The notes under the pieces were generated by a model that was given only the letters and a program-made list of their open reading frames with translations, was not told the DNA's origin and searched no databases. This document shows positions 18,768-28,447 of a stretch of 64,000 bases of DNA, piece by piece; the stretch's first letter is position 1, and each line of letters begins with the position of its first letter. The DNA is from Cellulomonas taurus (lineage in GTDB: Bacteria > Actinomycetota > Actinomycetes > Actinomycetales > Cellulomonadaceae). The stretch is from NCBI RefSeq assembly GCF_012931845.1, contig NZ_CP051884.1, positions 744,001-808,000 of the forward strand, given 5' to 3'. The position numbers were made by a program, and so were the translations under genes.

Positions 18768-20348
18768 ATGGCTCGCACCCCCACGCACTCTGTGCGGATC
18801 GGACGCCCGGTGCCCGCGATCTCGCTGGCACCGGGCTCGTTCGCGTCCTCGGCCCTGCTCGATGCGCAGGACGTGGACGCCGTCACCGTCCCGGTGGCTC
18901 CGGCCGCCCCGGACGACACCGACCTCCAGCCCCGGCAGGGCACCGCGGAGGCGGCCGCCCGCTACGGCATCGACCTGGCCGAGCTCGCCGAGCGCGCGCA
19001 CCTGACCGGGTCCGCCGGTGAGGCCTGGACCCTGCTGCTGCCCCGGCCGGTGGGCAGCGGGAGCGCCGCACTGCCCTGGCAGTCGTTGCCGCGCCGGGTC
19101 GTCCTGGTCGGCGTGGGCGACTCCTCCCCGCTGGCCATGCGCCGCGCCGGTGCCGCCCTGGCCCGGGCCACCCGTGGCCTGCGCCGGGTGCTCACGACGG
19201 TCGGGACCGAGTCGCCGGAGTCGGTGCGGGCCCTCGCCGAGGGCTACCTGCTGGCCAACTACCGCGTGCAGCGGATCGGCGCGCCGGTCCCGGCGCGGGA
19301 GTTGCCCGCCGGCGAGCTGGTGCTGGTCGGTCGGGACGACGACGCCACCGCCGATGCGCTGGACACCGCCGTGCGCGGCTCCACCGCCACCTGGCTGGTC
19401 CGGGACCTGGCGAACACCCCGTCGAACATCAAGAACCCGGAGTGGATGGCCGATCGGGCCGCCGAGCTGGGTCAGGCGGCCGGGCTGACGGTCACGGTCC
19501 GGGGGCCCAAGGAACTGGCGGCGCAGGGCTTCGGCGGCATCCTGGCCGTCGGTGCCGGTTCCGCCTCCTCGCCCCGACTGGTCACCGTGGAGTACCGGCC
19601 GGAGCACGCGACCGGACGCCACGTCGTGGTGGTCGGCAAGGGCATCACCTACGACACCGGTGGGATCTCGATCAAGCCCCGCGAGGCGATGGTCACGATG
19701 AAGACCGACATGGCCGGGGCCGCGGTGGCGCTGGCTACCGTCCTCGCGGCCGCCGACGCCGGTCTGCCGCACCGGGTGACGGCGGTGCTGCCGCTGGCCG
19801 AGAACCACTTCGGTGCCGCCAGCTTCCGTCCGGCCGACGTGCTGCGGATGTACGGCGGGCGCACGGTCGAGGTGGCGAACACCGACGCCGAGGGCCGCCT
19901 GGTGCTGGGGGACGCGCTGGCCTTCGCCGACGCCACCCTGGACCCGGACGTGCTGATCGACGTGGCGACCCTGACCGGCGCTGCCAGCATCGGGTTGGGC
20001 AAGCAGCACGCTGCCCTGTACGGGACGGATCGGCCGCTGGTGGACGCACTGACCGCGGCCGCCGACATCAGCGGCGAGCCCGCCTGGGAGATGCCGCTGG
20101 TCGCCGACTACACCGACGCCACCCACTCGGACGTCGCGGACCTGCGGCACGTCGCGCAGGACCTGAAGTACGGCGCCGGGTCGATCACCGCGGCACTGTT
20201 CCTGCGGGAGTTCGTCGGCTCGCGTGCCTGGGCCCACCTGGACATCGCCGGTCCGGGTCGCTCGCCCGCGGACAAGCACGAGCTCACCGAGGGTGCCACC
20301 GGCTACGGCGCGCGCCTCCTGCTCAGCTACCTGAGCGCACTGCGGTAG
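18768..20348 (+). CDS. pepA: Leucyl aminopeptidase (M17)
   Basis: 526 aa. Removes N-terminal residues, preferring leucine, using two metal ions. The metal-binding segments VVGKGITYDTGGISIKP, KTDMAGAAVAL and NTDAEGRLVLGDAL are intact, with the catalytic Lys/Arg in the first and last. The N-terminal domain (about 1-190) is poorly conserved, as usual. The ATG at 18768 lies 11 bp after DUF3117, so the genes are likely co-transcribed. Cytoplasmic; no signal peptide. Confidence 0.95.
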   Translation: MARTPTHSVRIGRPVPAISLAPGSFASSALLDAQDVDAVTVPVAPAAPDDTDLQPRQGTAEAAARYGIDLAELAERAHLTGSAGEAWTLLLPRPVGSGSAALPWQSLPRRVVLVGVGDSSPLAMRRAGAALARATRGLRRVLTTVGTESPESVRALAEGYLLANYRVQRIGAPVPARELPAGELVLVGRDDDATADALDTAVRGSTATWLVRDLANTPSNIKNPEWMADRAAELGQAAGLTVTVRGPKELAAQGFGGILAVGAGSASSPRLVTVEYRPEHATGRHVVVVGKGITYDTGGISIKPREAMVTMKTDMAGAAVALATVLAAADAGLPHRVTAVLPLAENHFGAASFRPADVLRMYGGRTVEVANTDAEGRLVLGDALAFADATLDPDVLIDVATLTGAASIGLGKQHAALYGTDRPLVDALTAAADISGEPAWEMPLVADYTDATHSDVADLRHVAQDLKYGAGSITAALFLREFVGSRAWAHLDIAGPGRSPADKHELTEGATGYGARLLLSYLSALR

Positions 20349-20358
20349 GCGCTGGTTC

Positions 20359-20386
20359 GGCGGTCCGGTCTCAGCGCCGGACCGCC
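20359..20386. terminator. Bidirectional hairpin between pepA and the O-methyltransferase gene
   Basis: Perfect 10-bp arms GGCGGTCCGG (20359-20368) and complement (20377-20386) with an 8-nt loop, spanning the stop codon of the convergent O-methyltransferase gene. Confidence 0.5.
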
Positions 20387-21003
20387 ACCAGCAGCCCGTC
20401 GCCCACCGGCAGCAGGCTGACGATCAGGTCGTCGTCGTCGCGCACGATCCGGCCGGTCTCCCGCACCAGGGTGGTCGCCTCGTCCCGCCGGGCGGGGTCG
20501 GCGACCCGGTCGTGCCACAGCGCGTCGTCCACGGCCAGCACGCCGCCGGGGCGCAGCAGCCGGACCGCCTGCCGGACATAGGCCGGGTAGTTCTCGATGT
20601 CGGCGTCCACGAACACCAGGTCGTAGGCGGCGTCGGTCAGCCGGGGCAGCACGTCCAGCGCGCGGCCGGAGATGGTCCGGGTGCGGGCGGGCCGGATGCC
20701 CTCCTCGGCGAACGCCTGCTTCGCCGCCCGCTGGTGCTCCACCTCCACGTCGATGGTGGTCAGCACGCCGTCGGCGGGCATCCCGCGCAGCAATCGCAGC
20801 GACGAGACGCCGGCACCGGTGCCCAGTTCGACCACCGCTCGTGCCTTCGAGGCCGCTGCCAACATGCTCAGCGCCGCCCCCGTGCCCGGAGCAACCGCGG
20901 TGCAGCCCAGTTCCGCCGCCCGTTCCCGCGCACGCAGCAGGGTGTCGTCCTCCGGCACGAAGCCCTCGGCGTAGACCCAGCTCCCGGCCTTGTCGGTGGC
21001 GAT
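20371..21003 (-). CDS. O-methyltransferase beside sigE (probable AUC start)
   Basis: SAM-dependent class I methyltransferase. SAM-binding motif is VVELGTGAGVSSLRLL; LVFVDADIENYPAYV and LRPGGVLAVDDALWHDRV follow, as in the Rv1220c type found divergent from sigE. From GTG 20958 the protein is 195 aa, but conserved-looking sequence (KAGSWVYAEGF) continues upstream in frame, with no ATG, GTG, TTG or CTG before the TAG. An ATC codon at 21003-21001 sits 4 nt after AGGAGGG and would give 210 aa. I therefore place the start at ATC; GTG 20958, which has no good ribosome binding site, is the fallback. Methyl acceptor unknown. Confidence 0.85.
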   Translation of the reverse strand: MATDKAGSWVYAEGFVPEDDTLLRARERAAELGCTAVAPGTGAALSMLAAASKARAVVELGTGAGVSSLRLLRGMPADGVLTTIDVEVEHQRAAKQAFAEEGIRPARTRTISGRALDVLPRLTDAAYDLVFVDADIENYPAYVRQAVRLLRPGGVLAVDDALWHDRVADPARRDEATTLVRETGRIVRDDDDLIVSLLPVGDGLLVAVRR

Positions 21004-21042
21004 GGTGCCCTCCTGGATGCGATGCGGTTGATAGCGCTGCTC

Positions 21043-21048
21043 AGCCTA
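21043..21048 (-). promoter_or_regulatory. Candidate -10 of the O-methyltransferase gene
   Basis: TAGGCT on the minus strand, placing transcription start about 33 nt before the proposed AUC start and its AGGAGGG site. Confidence 0.4.
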
Positions 21049-21054
21049 GTGCCC

Positions 21055-21081
21055 GGGAACTTCTCCGCCTTCGTTCACGTT
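21055..21081 (+). promoter_or_regulatory. SigE-type ECF promoter upstream of sigE
   Basis: GGGAAC (21055-21060), a 17-bp spacer and CGTT (21078-21081). This matches the known SigE/ECF consensus and lies about 60 bp before the sigE start codon, suggesting autoregulation. Confidence 0.6.
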
Positions 21082-21141
21082 GGCATGGAACACTGGTTCT
21101 CCGGCCCGCATCGCGTGGGTCGCTGATACGAAGGACGTCGA

Positions 21142-21720
21142 TTGGCCACTTCGGCACCCGACACGGACTGGCAGCCGCCGAGCTGGGAGTCCATCGTGCG
21201 CGAGCACTCGGCGCGCGTGTACCGCCTGGCCTACCGCCTCACCGGCAACCGGCAGGACGCCGAGGACCTCACCCAGGAGACCTTCATCCGGGTGTTCCGC
21301 TCGCTGTCCAACTACACCCCCGGCACCTTCGAGGGCTGGCTGCACCGCATCACGACCAACCTGTTCCTGGACACCGCCCGGCGCAAGCAGCGGATCCGGA
21401 TGGACGCGATGGGGGAGGAGTCCGACCGGTTCCCGGCGGCCGAGGGCCTCGACCGACCGGAACGGGCCTTCGAGCACGAGAACCTGGACGTCGACATCCA
21501 GGCGGCGTTGGACGAACTGCCGCCGGACTACCGCGCCGCGGTGGTGCTGTGCGACATCGAGGGCCTCTCCTACGAGGAGATCGCGGTGACCCTCGGCATC
21601 AAGCTCGGCACCGTGCGGTCCCGGATCCACCGTGCGCGTGCCCGCCTGCGGGTGTCGCTGGAGCACCGTGCGCCCCGCGCCGTCGAGGCGGTCGAGCCGG
21701 CCGAGGCGGTCGTGCGGTGA
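21142..21720 (+). CDS. sigE: ECF RNA polymerase sigma factor SigE
   Basis: 192 aa, ECF sigma-70. Region 2 ([30 protein letters not shown]) and region 4 ([49 protein letters not shown]) are complete. It directs envelope and oxidative stress genes in related actinobacteria. Start is TTG at 21142 with AAGGA 6 nt upstream; no better start restores the family N-terminus. It has the conserved neighbours: divergent O-methyltransferase, anti-sigma gene overlapping by 4 bp and tatB. The usual HtrA-like protease gene of this block is absent. Confidence 0.93.
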   Translation: MATSAPDTDWQPPSWESIVREHSARVYRLAYRLTGNRQDAEDLTQETFIRVFRSLSNYTPGTFEGWLHRITTNLFLDTARRKQRIRMDAMGEESDRFPAAEGLDRPERAFEHENLDVDIQAALDELPPDYRAAVVLCDIEGLSYEEIAVTLGIKLGTVRSRIHRARARLRVSLEHRAPRAVEAVEPAEAVVR

Positions 21721-22643
21721 GCGCGCACCTCGGGGACCTGGTCAGCGCCGTCGTCGACGGTCAGCTCAGCCCCGCCGCGAACGAGCGGGCGCTCTCGCAC
21801 GTCGCCGGGTGCCAGCGCTGTGCGACCGAGCTCGCCGACGCCCGGCGGGCGCGACAGCTGATGGCCCAGGTGTGCGACGTCCGCCCGGACGGCGACCTGA
21901 CCGCCCGTCTGCTGGCGCTCGGCTGTGCGCCGGGCGGATTCGCGCCGCCCTCGTCACCGCGGCCGGAGGCGGCACCGGCGCGCCGGGTGTCGACGTCGAC
22001 CCATCGTGCGCTGACCGGGGAGATCGCCCCGCCCCGCCGTGGCCTGCGCGTCCTGGTCGGGTCGGTGACCGGGGTCGGGGTGGTCGCCGTCGGGCTGTTC
22101 GTGCTCGGTGGCCGCCCGGTCGCCGTCACCCCGTCCGCGCAGCCGCAGGAGGCGTTGTCCCTGCTGGGGCAGACCGAGGTCGCCGCGACCACCGTCTCGG
22201 CCGCCAGCACCGAGGGCTCCAGCACCGAGGAGTACCTGCGGTGGATCCGGCAGTCCGGCTGGACCTCCCCGACCGAGATCCCGGCGGGCTGGTCGGTCAC
22301 CTCGGTCAGGTTGCAGGACGGCGGTGAGACCCTGCGGGTCGGCCTGAGCGGTCCGCTGGGCGAGTTGGTGGTCACCGAGCAGCACGGGCAGCTCGACGCC
22401 GCCGCGCTGGTCGGTGCCGATCAGCTCACCCTGGACGACCGCACCGTCTACCTGCTGTCACGTGCACCGTGGCACCTGGCCTGGCAGGACGGCGACACCG
22501 TGGTCGAGGTGGTGTCGGCCGACGACGGCGCGTCGGCGACCGAGGTGGTGTCGGCCTTCCCGGGCAACGGTTACGACGACGGGGTGCCCGCACGGTTGAC
22601 CCGTGGCTGGGACACCCTGGCCGCCGCCGTCTCGTTGCCCTGA
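21717..22643 (+). CDS. rseA: Zinc-type anti-sigma factor for SigE (RseA-like)
   Basis: 308 aa. The N-terminal 90 residues contain the ZAS signature [15 protein letters not shown] (H-x3-C-x2-C) preceded by a helical segment, which binds and inhibits ECF sigma factors. A transmembrane helix lies around residues 104-124 and a 180-residue region outside follows ([20 protein letters not shown], then a beta-rich part), probably a sensor. GTG 21717 overlaps the sigE stop by 4 bp, so both are made together. The outside domain is longer than in the short mycobacterial RseA, and resembles MucB/RseB-like sensors only loosely. Confidence 0.85.
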   Translation: MSAHLGDLVSAVVDGQLSPAANERALSHVAGCQRCATELADARRARQLMAQVCDVRPDGDLTARLLALGCAPGGFAPPSSPRPEAAPARRVSTSTHRALTGEIAPPRRGLRVLVGSVTGVGVVAVGLFVLGGRPVAVTPSAQPQEALSLLGQTEVAATTVSAASTEGSSTEEYLRWIRQSGWTSPTEIPAGWSVTSVRLQDGGETLRVGLSGPLGELVVTEQHGQLDAAALVGADQLTLDDRTVYLLSRAPWHLAWQDGDTVVEVVSADDGASATEVVSAFPGNGYDDGVPARLTRGWDTLAAAVSLP

Positions 22644-22676
22644 CACCGGGCGCTCCCGCTCGGTCGGTTCGGCGGG

Positions 22677-22682
22677 TAGCCT
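22677..22682 (+). promoter_or_regulatory. Leaderless-type -10 of tatB
   Basis: TAGCCT ends 6 nt before the tatB ATG, giving tatB its own promoter separate from the sigE operon. Confidence 0.5.
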
Positions 22683-22688
22683 GGCCAG

Positions 22689-23075
22689 ATGTTCGGGATC
22701 AATGGCGGCGAGTTCCTCGTGATCTTGCTCGTCGCCGTGATCGTGATCGGCCCCACCCGGCTGCCGAAGTACGCGGAGCAGCTGGCGCGCCTGACCAAGC
22801 AGGCCCGGCACTTCCTGCAGGACGCGCGGACCAAGGTCGACGAAGAGCTCGGCGAGGACGTCAAGGACATCGACTGGGCGGCCCTCGACCCGCGCCGCTA
22901 CGACCCGCGCCGGATCGTGCGTGACGCCCTGCTCGACCCCGAACCGGTGCGGCCCGCTACAGCCGGTGCTGCCGGTGCTGCCGCCGTCGGCGGTGCCGCC
23001 TCCGCCTCGACCGCCTCCACCTCGGTGGCGGCCCCGGCGATCACCCGCGCCCCCTTCGACGACGAGGCGACCTAA
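22689..23075 (+). CDS. tatB: Sec-independent translocase subunit TatB
   Basis: 128 aa. Starts MFGINGGEFLVILLVAVIVIGPTRLPKYAEQ: short N-terminal membrane helix, the G-P hinge and an amphipathic helix (ARLTKQARHFLQDARTKVDEEL), then an Ala/Pro/Ser-rich tail. TatB works with TatC in recognition of twin-arginine signal peptides. Length and the position after sigE/rseA point to TatB rather than the shorter TatA. No tatA or tatC is present in the window. Confidence 0.9.
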   Translation: MFGINGGEFLVILLVAVIVIGPTRLPKYAEQLARLTKQARHFLQDARTKVDEELGEDVKDIDWAALDPRRYDPRRIVRDALLDPEPVRPATAGAAGAAAVGGAASASTASTSVAAPAITRAPFDDEAT

Positions 23076-24739
<1,664 letters not shown>

Positions 24740-24749
24740 GGTCACCTGC

Positions 24750-25763
24750 ATGAGTCCGGCGGCAGAACCACGAGGATCGGGGCAGATTCACGCGAAGGTG
24801 GCCGGCCGTGCCGACACCGCCGCCGGTGATCGTAAGGACGTCGGTGCCCGGACCTATCCCGGCGGCATCGGCGGCGTCGTGGCCCGGGTGCAGGCACTCC
24901 TGGCCTGGTGGCAGCGGACCCGGCCGGCGCGGGCCAACGCGCGCTTCGGCGAGGCGGGTGGCGGTGTGCTCACCGGCGGCATCGCCTATGCGGCGCTGTT
25001 CTCCGTCTTCGCCGGGCTCACCATTGGCTACACCGTCTTCATGGCGGTGCTCGGCGGGAACGAGAGCCTGCGGCAGAGCGTGCTCGACGCCATCGACGCG
25101 AATCTGCCCGGGCTGGTGGACACCGGCGGCGACTCCTCCGGACTGATCGACCCGGAGTCCCTGCAGTTCAGCGCCGGACTGGGGCTGGCGTCGATCATCG
25201 CGTTCGTGGTGCTGCTGATGTCGGCGATCTCCGCGATGGCGGCGCTGCGCACGGCGGTGCGCGCGATGTTCGGCGAGCCGGCCTCCGGCGGTGAGAACGC
25301 GGTCCTGGACAAGGCGCGACAGCTCGGTGCCTTCGTCGGTCTCGGAGTGGCGATCCTGCTCTCGGCGGTGCTCGGCATCGCCACCACCACCGCCGCCGAC
25401 TGGCTGCTCGGCCTGGTCGGGCTGGAGGACTCCACCGCCGGGGCGATCACCGTCCGGGTGTTGGGCATCCTGGTCGCCTTCGTGGTGGACGCGGCGACGT
25501 TCTGCCTGATCGTGGTGCTGCTGGCCGGGATCCGACCGCCGTGGAAGGACCTGCGCGGCGGCGCGATCATCGCCGGGATCGGACTCGGCGTCGTCCGGGT
25601 GCTCGGCACGTCGGTGGTGGCCGGGTCGGCGAGCAAGAACGCGCTGCTGACCTCCTTCGCCTTGATCGTGACGCTGCTGGTCTGGATGAACCTGATCTCC
25701 CGCATCGTCCTGCTCGCCGCCGCCTGGACCGCCGACCCGCCCGCCCCCGACGACGAGGCCTGA
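24750..25763 (+). CDS. YihY/BrkB family membrane protein
   Basis: 337 aa. After a polar N-terminus of about 60 residues come a cytoplasmic helix with RPARANARFGEAGGGVLTGGIAYAALFSVFAG (the Y-x-x-x-x-S family signature) and five further hydrophobic segments. Members are six-helix inner membrane proteins once called ribonuclease BN in error; function is unknown. The ATG at 24750 was preferred to one at 24714 because TAGGGT lies 7 nt before it. In M. tuberculosis a YihY gene likewise follows trpS. The 3' end faces alkA across a hairpin and a G-rich repeat. Confidence 0.9.
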   Translation: MSPAAEPRGSGQIHAKVAGRADTAAGDRKDVGARTYPGGIGGVVARVQALLAWWQRTRPARANARFGEAGGGVLTGGIAYAALFSVFAGLTIGYTVFMAVLGGNESLRQSVLDAIDANLPGLVDTGGDSSGLIDPESLQFSAGLGLASIIAFVVLLMSAISAMAALRTAVRAMFGEPASGGENAVLDKARQLGAFVGLGVAILLSAVLGIATTTAADWLLGLVGLEDSTAGAITVRVLGILVAFVVDAATFCLIVVLLAGIRPPWKDLRGGAIIAGIGLGVVRVLGTSVVAGSASKNALLTSFALIVTLLVWMNLISRIVLLAAAWTADPPAPDDEA

Positions 25764-25847
25764 TCGGCGCGCACCCCGCACCGCTCCCGGCATGTGCCCG
25801 CCGGCTCGGCCAGGCCCGGCCCCGCTCACCCAAGGCTCGGCCATCGG

Positions 25848-25910
25848 CGCCGAGGCTACGGAAAGCGACGCTTGACGACTGCTGGAGCGTCGTTTTCCGT
25901 AGCCTCGGCG
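25848..25910. terminator. Long inverted repeat between yihY and alkA, probable bidirectional terminator
   Basis: 25-bp arms at 25848-25872 and 25886-25910 with a single mismatch, loop TGACGACTGCTGG. The arm starts CGCCGAGGCTACGGAAA. It lies in the 258-bp gap between convergent genes. The rest of that gap is the heptamer repeat next to it plus about 80 bp (25764-25847) in which I see nothing. Confidence 0.65.
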
Positions 25911-26019
25911 TGGGGCGTGGGGCGTGGGGCGTGGGGCGTGGGGCGTGGGGCGTGGGGCGTGGGGCGTGGGGCGTGGGGCGTGGGGCGTGGGGCGTGGGGC
26001 GTGGGGCCTGGGGCCTGGG
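25911..26019 (+). repeat. TGGGGCG heptamer tandem repeat with G-quadruplex potential
   Basis: Thirteen perfect TGGGGCG units (25911-26001), two TGGGGCC variants and a partial unit, ending at the alkA stop codon. The plus strand has about 15 runs of four G separated by 3 nt. No gene uses this sequence; it is the 3' flank of alkA, where the transcript would be C-rich. Confidence 0.9.
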
Positions 26020-26021
26020 GG

Positions 26022-27632
26022 TCAGGGGGCGGCGCGCCAGAGGTGGGTGACGGCGTAGGAGCGCCAGGGTGCCCACTCCGCTGCGCGGGCGGTGAGAGCC
26101 CGGTGGGCGGCCCCGCGGGGGAGTGCCGGGTCGAGGACACCGTGCGCGCGGGCGGAGGTGAGGAGCGCGGCGTCGCCCGGCAGCCAGACATCGGGATCCC
26201 CGAGCACCCGCATGGCCACATAGGCGGCGGTCCACGGCCCGATCCCGGGGCGCTCGACCAGGGCTGCGGCCAAGGGCGTGGTGTCCGCGCCGACGTCCAC
26301 CTGGAGTGAGCCGTCGGCGAGCGCGGCGGCGGTGTCTCGGATCGTGGTGATCGATCGGCCCGGCAGCCTCAGCGGACGGTCCGGGTCGAGCTGTGTGCCC
26401 GGAGCCGGGATGCCCGCGGCGACCTGCGCGGCGGTCGGGAACAGTCGATCCAACCCGGCGAAGGAACTGACCACCGGCGTGCCGATCAGGTCGGTCAGTC
26501 GGCTCAGGTGTCCGCGCGCGGCGGCGACGCTGATCTGCTGCCCGACCAGGGCGCGGACCACGAGTTCGTGCGGGTCGACGGCACCGGGTACCCGGATGCC
26601 CGGGGTGGCGGCGACCAGCGGCGCGAGGGCCGGGTCGGCGGACAGGGCGGCGTCGATCGCGACCGGGTCCGCATCCAGGTCAAGGAGTCGGCGGATCCGG
26701 GTGGTGGCGACGGCGACGTCGGCGAGCGAGGTGAGCTCCAGGACTGCCCGAAGTCGCCAGCCGCTCGGAGTGCGCTCGGCGGTCACCTCGGCCGCGCCCG
26801 GACCATGGGGCAGCGACAGGGTGCGGGCGTAGCGCAGCACACCGCCGTGCGGCTGTCCGGTGGATGCGCGCGGGGCCGATGCGGGCGTGGTCGAGCCCTC
26901 CGCTGCCGAGCGGGTCGCTGTCGGCCCCAGGTCGACCGATTCCACACCCGCGACCGCGCGCGCGGCGAGGAAGCCGAACACCCCGGGCGCGTCGTACGGC
27001 TGTCGTACCGGCAGCGCGATGGTGAGCCCGACGGTGGGGGCGGTGCCGTTCCGGCGCTCGCGCAGCGCGCGGGGTGTGGTGTCGAAGACCTCCCGCACCG
27101 TGTCGTTGAACTGCCGCACCGACCCGAATCCGGCGGCGAAGGCGACATCCGCCAGCTTCAGATCCGTGCCGACGATCAGGCTGCGGGCGGTCTGGGCGCG
27201 TCGGGCCCGGGCCAGCGCCCCCGGTCCGGCGCCGAGTTCGGCGGTCAGGGTGCGGCCGAGTTGCCGCACCGAGTACCCGAGACGGGCCGCGAGCCCGTCG
27301 ACGCCCTCGCGGTCCACCACCCCGTCCGCGATCAGGCGCATCGCCCGGCCGGCCAGGTCGCGGCGCAGGTCCCACTCCGGGGTGCCGGGGGCCGCCTCGG
27401 GCAGACACCGCTTGCAGGCCCGGAACCCGGCCTCGTGCGCGGCGGCGGACGTGAGGTAGAAGCTGACGTTCTCCCGGCGCGGGGTGCGCGCCGGGCAGGA
27501 CGGGCGGCAGTAGATGCCGGTGGAGGACACCGCGGTGAAGAACTGGCCGTCGAACCGGGCGTCCCGGGCGTCGATGGCGCGGTACCACCGGTCGAAGCGG
27601 GGATCTCCGGGAACACAACGGGCGAGGGTCAC
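26022..27632 (-). CDS. alkA: Ada-type methyl-responsive regulator fused to DNA-3-methyladenine glycosylase II (AlkA)
   Basis: 536 aa in three parts. (1) N-Ada zinc domain with Cys42, Cys46, Cys73 and Cys76 ([13 protein letters not shown]), which accepts methyl from phosphotriesters in DNA. (2) AraC-type helix-turn-helix, about 95-195 ([29 protein letters not shown]). (3) AlkA: N-terminal fold about 205-290 and HhH-GPD domain about 345-530, with the hairpin [18 protein letters not shown], the catalytic Asp in [10 protein letters not shown] and the family end [13 protein letters not shown]. It removes alkylated bases and can probably induce its own gene. There is no methyltransferase (Ogt) domain. 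The GTG start lies inside a 13-bp inverted repeat. Confidence 0.94.
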   Translation of the reverse strand: MTLARCVPGDPRFDRWYRAIDARDARFDGQFFTAVSSTGIYCRPSCPARTPRRENVSFYLTSAAAHEAGFRACKRCLPEAAPGTPEWDLRRDLAGRAMRLIADGVVDREGVDGLAARLGYSVRQLGRTLTAELGAGPGALARARRAQTARSLIVGTDLKLADVAFAAGFGSVRQFNDTVREVFDTTPRALRERRNGTAPTVGLTIALPVRQPYDAPGVFGFLAARAVAGVESVDLGPTATRSAAEGSTTPASAPRASTGQPHGGVLRYARTLSLPHGPGAAEVTAERTPSGWRLRAVLELTSLADVAVATTRIRRLLDLDADPVAIDAALSADPALAPLVAATPGIRVPGAVDPHELVVRALVGQQISVAAARGHLSRLTDLIGTPVVSSFAGLDRLFPTAAQVAAGIPAPGTQLDPDRPLRLPGRSITTIRDTAAALADGSLQVDVGADTTPLAAALVERPGIGPWTAAYVAMRVLGDPDVWLPGDAALLTSARAHGVLDPALPRGAAHRALTARAAEWAPWRSYAVTHLWRAAP

Positions 27633-27654
27633 CTCGGTAGTGTGACCCTCGCCC
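27620..27654. promoter_or_regulatory. Inverted repeat spanning the alkA start codon
   Basis: Perfect 13-bp arms GGGCGAGGGTCAC (27620-27632) and complement (27642-27654), 9-nt loop. The left arm contains the alkA GTG. It could end the upstream sdh transcript, act as an operator, or hide the start codon in mRNA. Confidence 0.55.
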
Positions 27655-27681
27655 GGCGCTGGTTCTCGCGGGATTCGGACA

Positions 27682-28446
27682 TCAGAACGCGCGGGTGATC
27701 ATCGCGCGCTTGACCTCCTGGATCGCCTTGGTGACCTCGATGCCCCGCGGGCAGGCCTCGGTGCAGTTGAAGGTGGTCCGGCAGCGCCAGACGCCCTCCT
27801 TGTCGTTGAGGATCTCCAGGCGCTGCGCGCCACCCTCGTCGCGGCTGTCGAAGATGAACCGGTGCGCGTTGACGATGGCCGCCGGGCCGAAGTACTGCCC
27901 GTCGGTCCAGAACACCGGGCACGAGCTGGTGCACGCGGCGCACAGGATGCACTTGGTGGTGTCGTCGAACCGCGCCCGCTCCTCCGGCGACTGGATGCGC
28001 TCGCGGGAGGGCTGGTGCCCGGTGGTGACCAGGAACGGCATGATCTCGCGGTAGGAGGCGAAGAACGGCTCCATGTCGACGACCAGGTCCTTGATCACCG
28101 GCAGGCCCTTGATCGGCTCCACGGTGATCGGCTTGCTCGGGTCCAGGTCCTTGAGCAGCGCCTTGCAGGCGAGGCGGTTGCGGCCGTTGATGCGCATCGC
28201 GTCCGACCCGCAGACGCCGTGCGCGCAGGACCTGCGGAAGGTGACCGACCCGTCCAGCTCCCACTTGATGGTGTGCAGGGCGTCCAGCAGCCGGTCGGTG
28301 CCGTGGGCGGTCACCGTGAAGTCCTGCCAGTACGGCTCGTCGCCGTGCGTCTCCGGGGTGTAGCGGCGGATCCGCAGCGTGACCTGGAAGGAGGGGATCT
28401 CGGCGGGCTTGGCCTCCGCCTGCGGCTGATCGAGGGTGGCAGTCAT
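27682..28446 (-). CDS. sdhB: Succinate dehydrogenase iron-sulfur subunit
   Basis: 254 aa. Three clusters are coded: [2Fe-2S] by [21 protein letters not shown], [4Fe-4S] by [12 protein letters not shown] and [3Fe-4S] with the remaining ligands in [14 protein letters not shown]. It passes electrons from the FAD of SdhA to quinone. I took ATG 28446, one base after the sdhA stop, instead of a longer in-frame start inside sdhA. Last gene of sdhCDAB. The alkA gene follows on the same strand after 49 bp. Confidence 0.96.
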   Translation of the reverse strand: MTATLDQPQAEAKPAEIPSFQVTLRIRRYTPETHGDEPYWQDFTVTAHGTDRLLDALHTIKWELDGSVTFRRSCAHGVCGSDAMRINGRNRLACKALLKDLDPSKPITVEPIKGLPVIKDLVVDMEPFFASYREIMPFLVTTGHQPSRERIQSPEERARFDDTTKCILCAACTSSCPVFWTDGQYFGPAAIVNAHRFIFDSRDEGGAQRLEILNDKEGVWRCRTTFNCTEACPRGIEVTKAIQEVKRAMITRAF

Positions 28447-28447
28447 G

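Noticed and set aside
21088..21099. GAACACTGGTTC palindrome before sigE
   Set aside because: Only 4-bp arms; too short to separate from chance, and it lies downstream of the SigE-type promoter.
20841..21716. In-frame extension that would lengthen the anti-sigma gene to 600 codons across sigE
   Set aside because: The upstream part is a shadow of the O-methyltransferase and sigE genes; the GTG at 21717 overlapping the sigE stop gives the proper ZAS start.
25794..26309. Open frame coding GVGRGAW-type repeats over the heptamer array
   Set aside because: It comes from the TGGGGCG repeat and the antisense of alkA; no ribosome binding site or relation to known proteins.
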